From Pseudomonas cichorii (lineage in GTDB: Bacteria; Pseudomonadota; Gammaproteobacteria; Pseudomonadales; Pseudomonadaceae), in assembly GCF_018343775.1 (NCBI RefSeq), contig NZ_CP074349.1, positions 2,470,001 to 2,534,000 of the forward strand: a stretch of 64,000 nucleotides of DNA. Reading direction: 5' to 3'. Within the stretch, counting starts at the first letter, position 1; the number at the start of each line of letters is the position of its first letter. Made by a program: the position numbers and the translations under genes. Shown here piece after piece: positions 63,169 to 64,000 of the stretch. The notes below the pieces were generated by a model. It worked only from the letters and a program-made list of their open reading frames with translations. It searched no databases and was not told the DNA's origin.

Positions 63169-64000
63169 ATGCCGTACCGCTCGTTGCCAAGTCTCGTGTT
63201 GCTGTTGTGGTGCTGCGCTGTCCAGGCTCAGGGGGTGCCTGCATCACCTGTGCCGAATATTTCCTATGTGCGGGATATCCAGCCGATCCTGACCCAGAAG
63301 TGCGTGGCCTGCCATGCCTGTAACGACGCCCCTTGTCAGTTGAACCTGGGCAGCGGCGAAGGCATGAGTCGCGGGGCCAACAAGACGCCGGTCTATCAGG
63401 GCGAGCGCAGCGCTGCGATGACGCCAACCCGTTTGTTTTACGACGCCAGCGGCACTGATGCCTGGCGGCGCAAGGACTTCTATTCGGTGCTCGATGCCCA
63501 AGGCAGCCAGGCTTCCCTGATGGCACGCATGCTGGAGTTGGGCCACAGTGCGCCATTGCCTCCCAACAGCAAGATCCCCGACGATATCGTGCTGGGTTTG
63601 AACCGGGAAAACCTCTGCCCGCTGCCGGGCGAGTTCCCGGCCTATGCCCAGGCGCATCCCACCGGTGGCATGCCGCTGGCAGTGGCCGGGCTGAGCGATG
63701 CCGAGTATCAGACCCTGCAACGCTGGCTGGCTGCTGGTGCGCCGGTGGAGCAACAGCCCATCATGCCCAATGTCGCCGAAGCGGCGCAGATTGCCGAATG
63801 GGAAGCCTTGCTCAATCGTCGGGGCTCCAGAGAAGCGCTGGTGGGTCGCTGGCTGTACGAGCACCTGTTTCTGGCACACGTCTATTTTGAAGGCGGCGAT
63901 ACCGGGCATTTCTTCCAGTGGGTTCGCTCGCGCACCCCGAGCGGCAAGCCTGTGGATCTGATTGCCACCCGGCGCCCCAACGACGATCCGGGCAATGACT
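63169..64000 (+). CDS. cti: Fatty acid cis/trans isomerase, 5' part
   Basis: 277 complete codons are present; the gene runs past the window end. A signal peptide ([18 protein letters not shown]) is followed by a c-type heme motif CVACH at residues 45-49 in [40 protein letters not shown] and [15 protein letters not shown] come next. Cti turns cis-unsaturated membrane fatty acids to the trans form in the periplasm under solvent or heat stress. The ATG at 63169 has no strong ribosome-binding site (AAGGCCCCGGAT). It is divergent from metH. Confidence 0.92.
   Translation, partial: MPYRSLPSLVLLLWCCAVQAQGVPASPVPNISYVRDIQPILTQKCVACHACNDAPCQLNLGSGEGMSRGANKTPVYQGERSAAMTPTRLFYDASGTDAWRRKDFYSVLDAQGSQASLMARMLELGHSAPLPPNSKIPDDIVLGLNRENLCPLPGEFPAYAQAHPTGGMPLAVAGLSDAEYQTLQRWLAAGAPVEQQPIMPNVAEAAQIAEWEALLNRRGSREALVGRWLYEHLFLAHVYFEGGDTGHFFQWVRSRTPSGKPVDLIATRRPNDDPGND

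Overview
The window looks like a stretch of a Pseudomonas chromosome, most likely the P. syringae / P. fluorescens side of the genus. The reasons are the mannitol operon in the order mtlE-F-G-K-D-Y-Z with mtlR upstream, a cis/trans fatty-acid isomerase next to metH, a single-subunit CysI with a DUF934 partner, several Pseudomonas-type REP inverted repeats (GCGAATGAATTCGCTC), and high-GC coding sequence throughout. No rRNA, CRISPR array, prophage or transposase was found. Functions are assigned by reading motifs; no database search was run.

Layout. 1-5.5 kb is a catabolic-looking cluster (DUF1330, Nudix, GntR/FCD regulator, flavin reductase, aldehyde dehydrogenase, alpha/beta hydrolase, DUF1185). 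It is bracketed by two copies of the same palindromic operator (TGGTATACCA). 5.6-16 kb holds housekeeping genes: an SDR, a succinate-semialdehyde-type dehydrogenase, PBP7, YceH, NhaR-like LysR, TerC, small membrane or lipoproteins, and an inactive-looking C39 peptidase homologue. 15.8-17.1 kb is a PuuB-like oxidase.

17.2-18.1 kb is the most unusual segment. Two identical tRNA-Val(GAC) genes, each with its own promoter and terminator, flank about 550 bp of lower-GC DNA. That DNA carries a 73-codon gene whose product aligns without gaps to residues 1-73 of eukaryotic ubiquitin (about 52 of 73 identical by hand count). It keeps the Ile44 patch and six of seven lysines but stops before the Arg-Gly-Gly tail. 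No E1, E2, E3 or deubiquitinase gene is near it.

18.1-24.2 kb: Nudix, alcohol dehydrogenase, a GAF-GAF-GGDEF-EAL protein and two hypotheticals. 24.3-33.7 kb: mannitol/polyol uptake and catabolism. 33.8-36.2 kb: cobF, a glycosyltransferase and a single-domain response regulator. 36.6-46.7 kb: a dense signalling island. A CHASE3 hybrid kinase, CheR, CheB, a second hybrid kinase and a response regulator converge on a KaiC-like ATPase coupled to a third hybrid kinase.

46.9-64 kb: dienoyl-CoA isomerase, NudC, a TauE-like permease, a Gfo/Idh oxidoreductase, a four-gene run (SDR, APH-like kinase, SCP2, histidine phosphatase), SohB, DUF934 plus CysI, two small membrane proteins, a periplasmic binding protein, MetH and the 5' part of cti, which runs off the end of the window.
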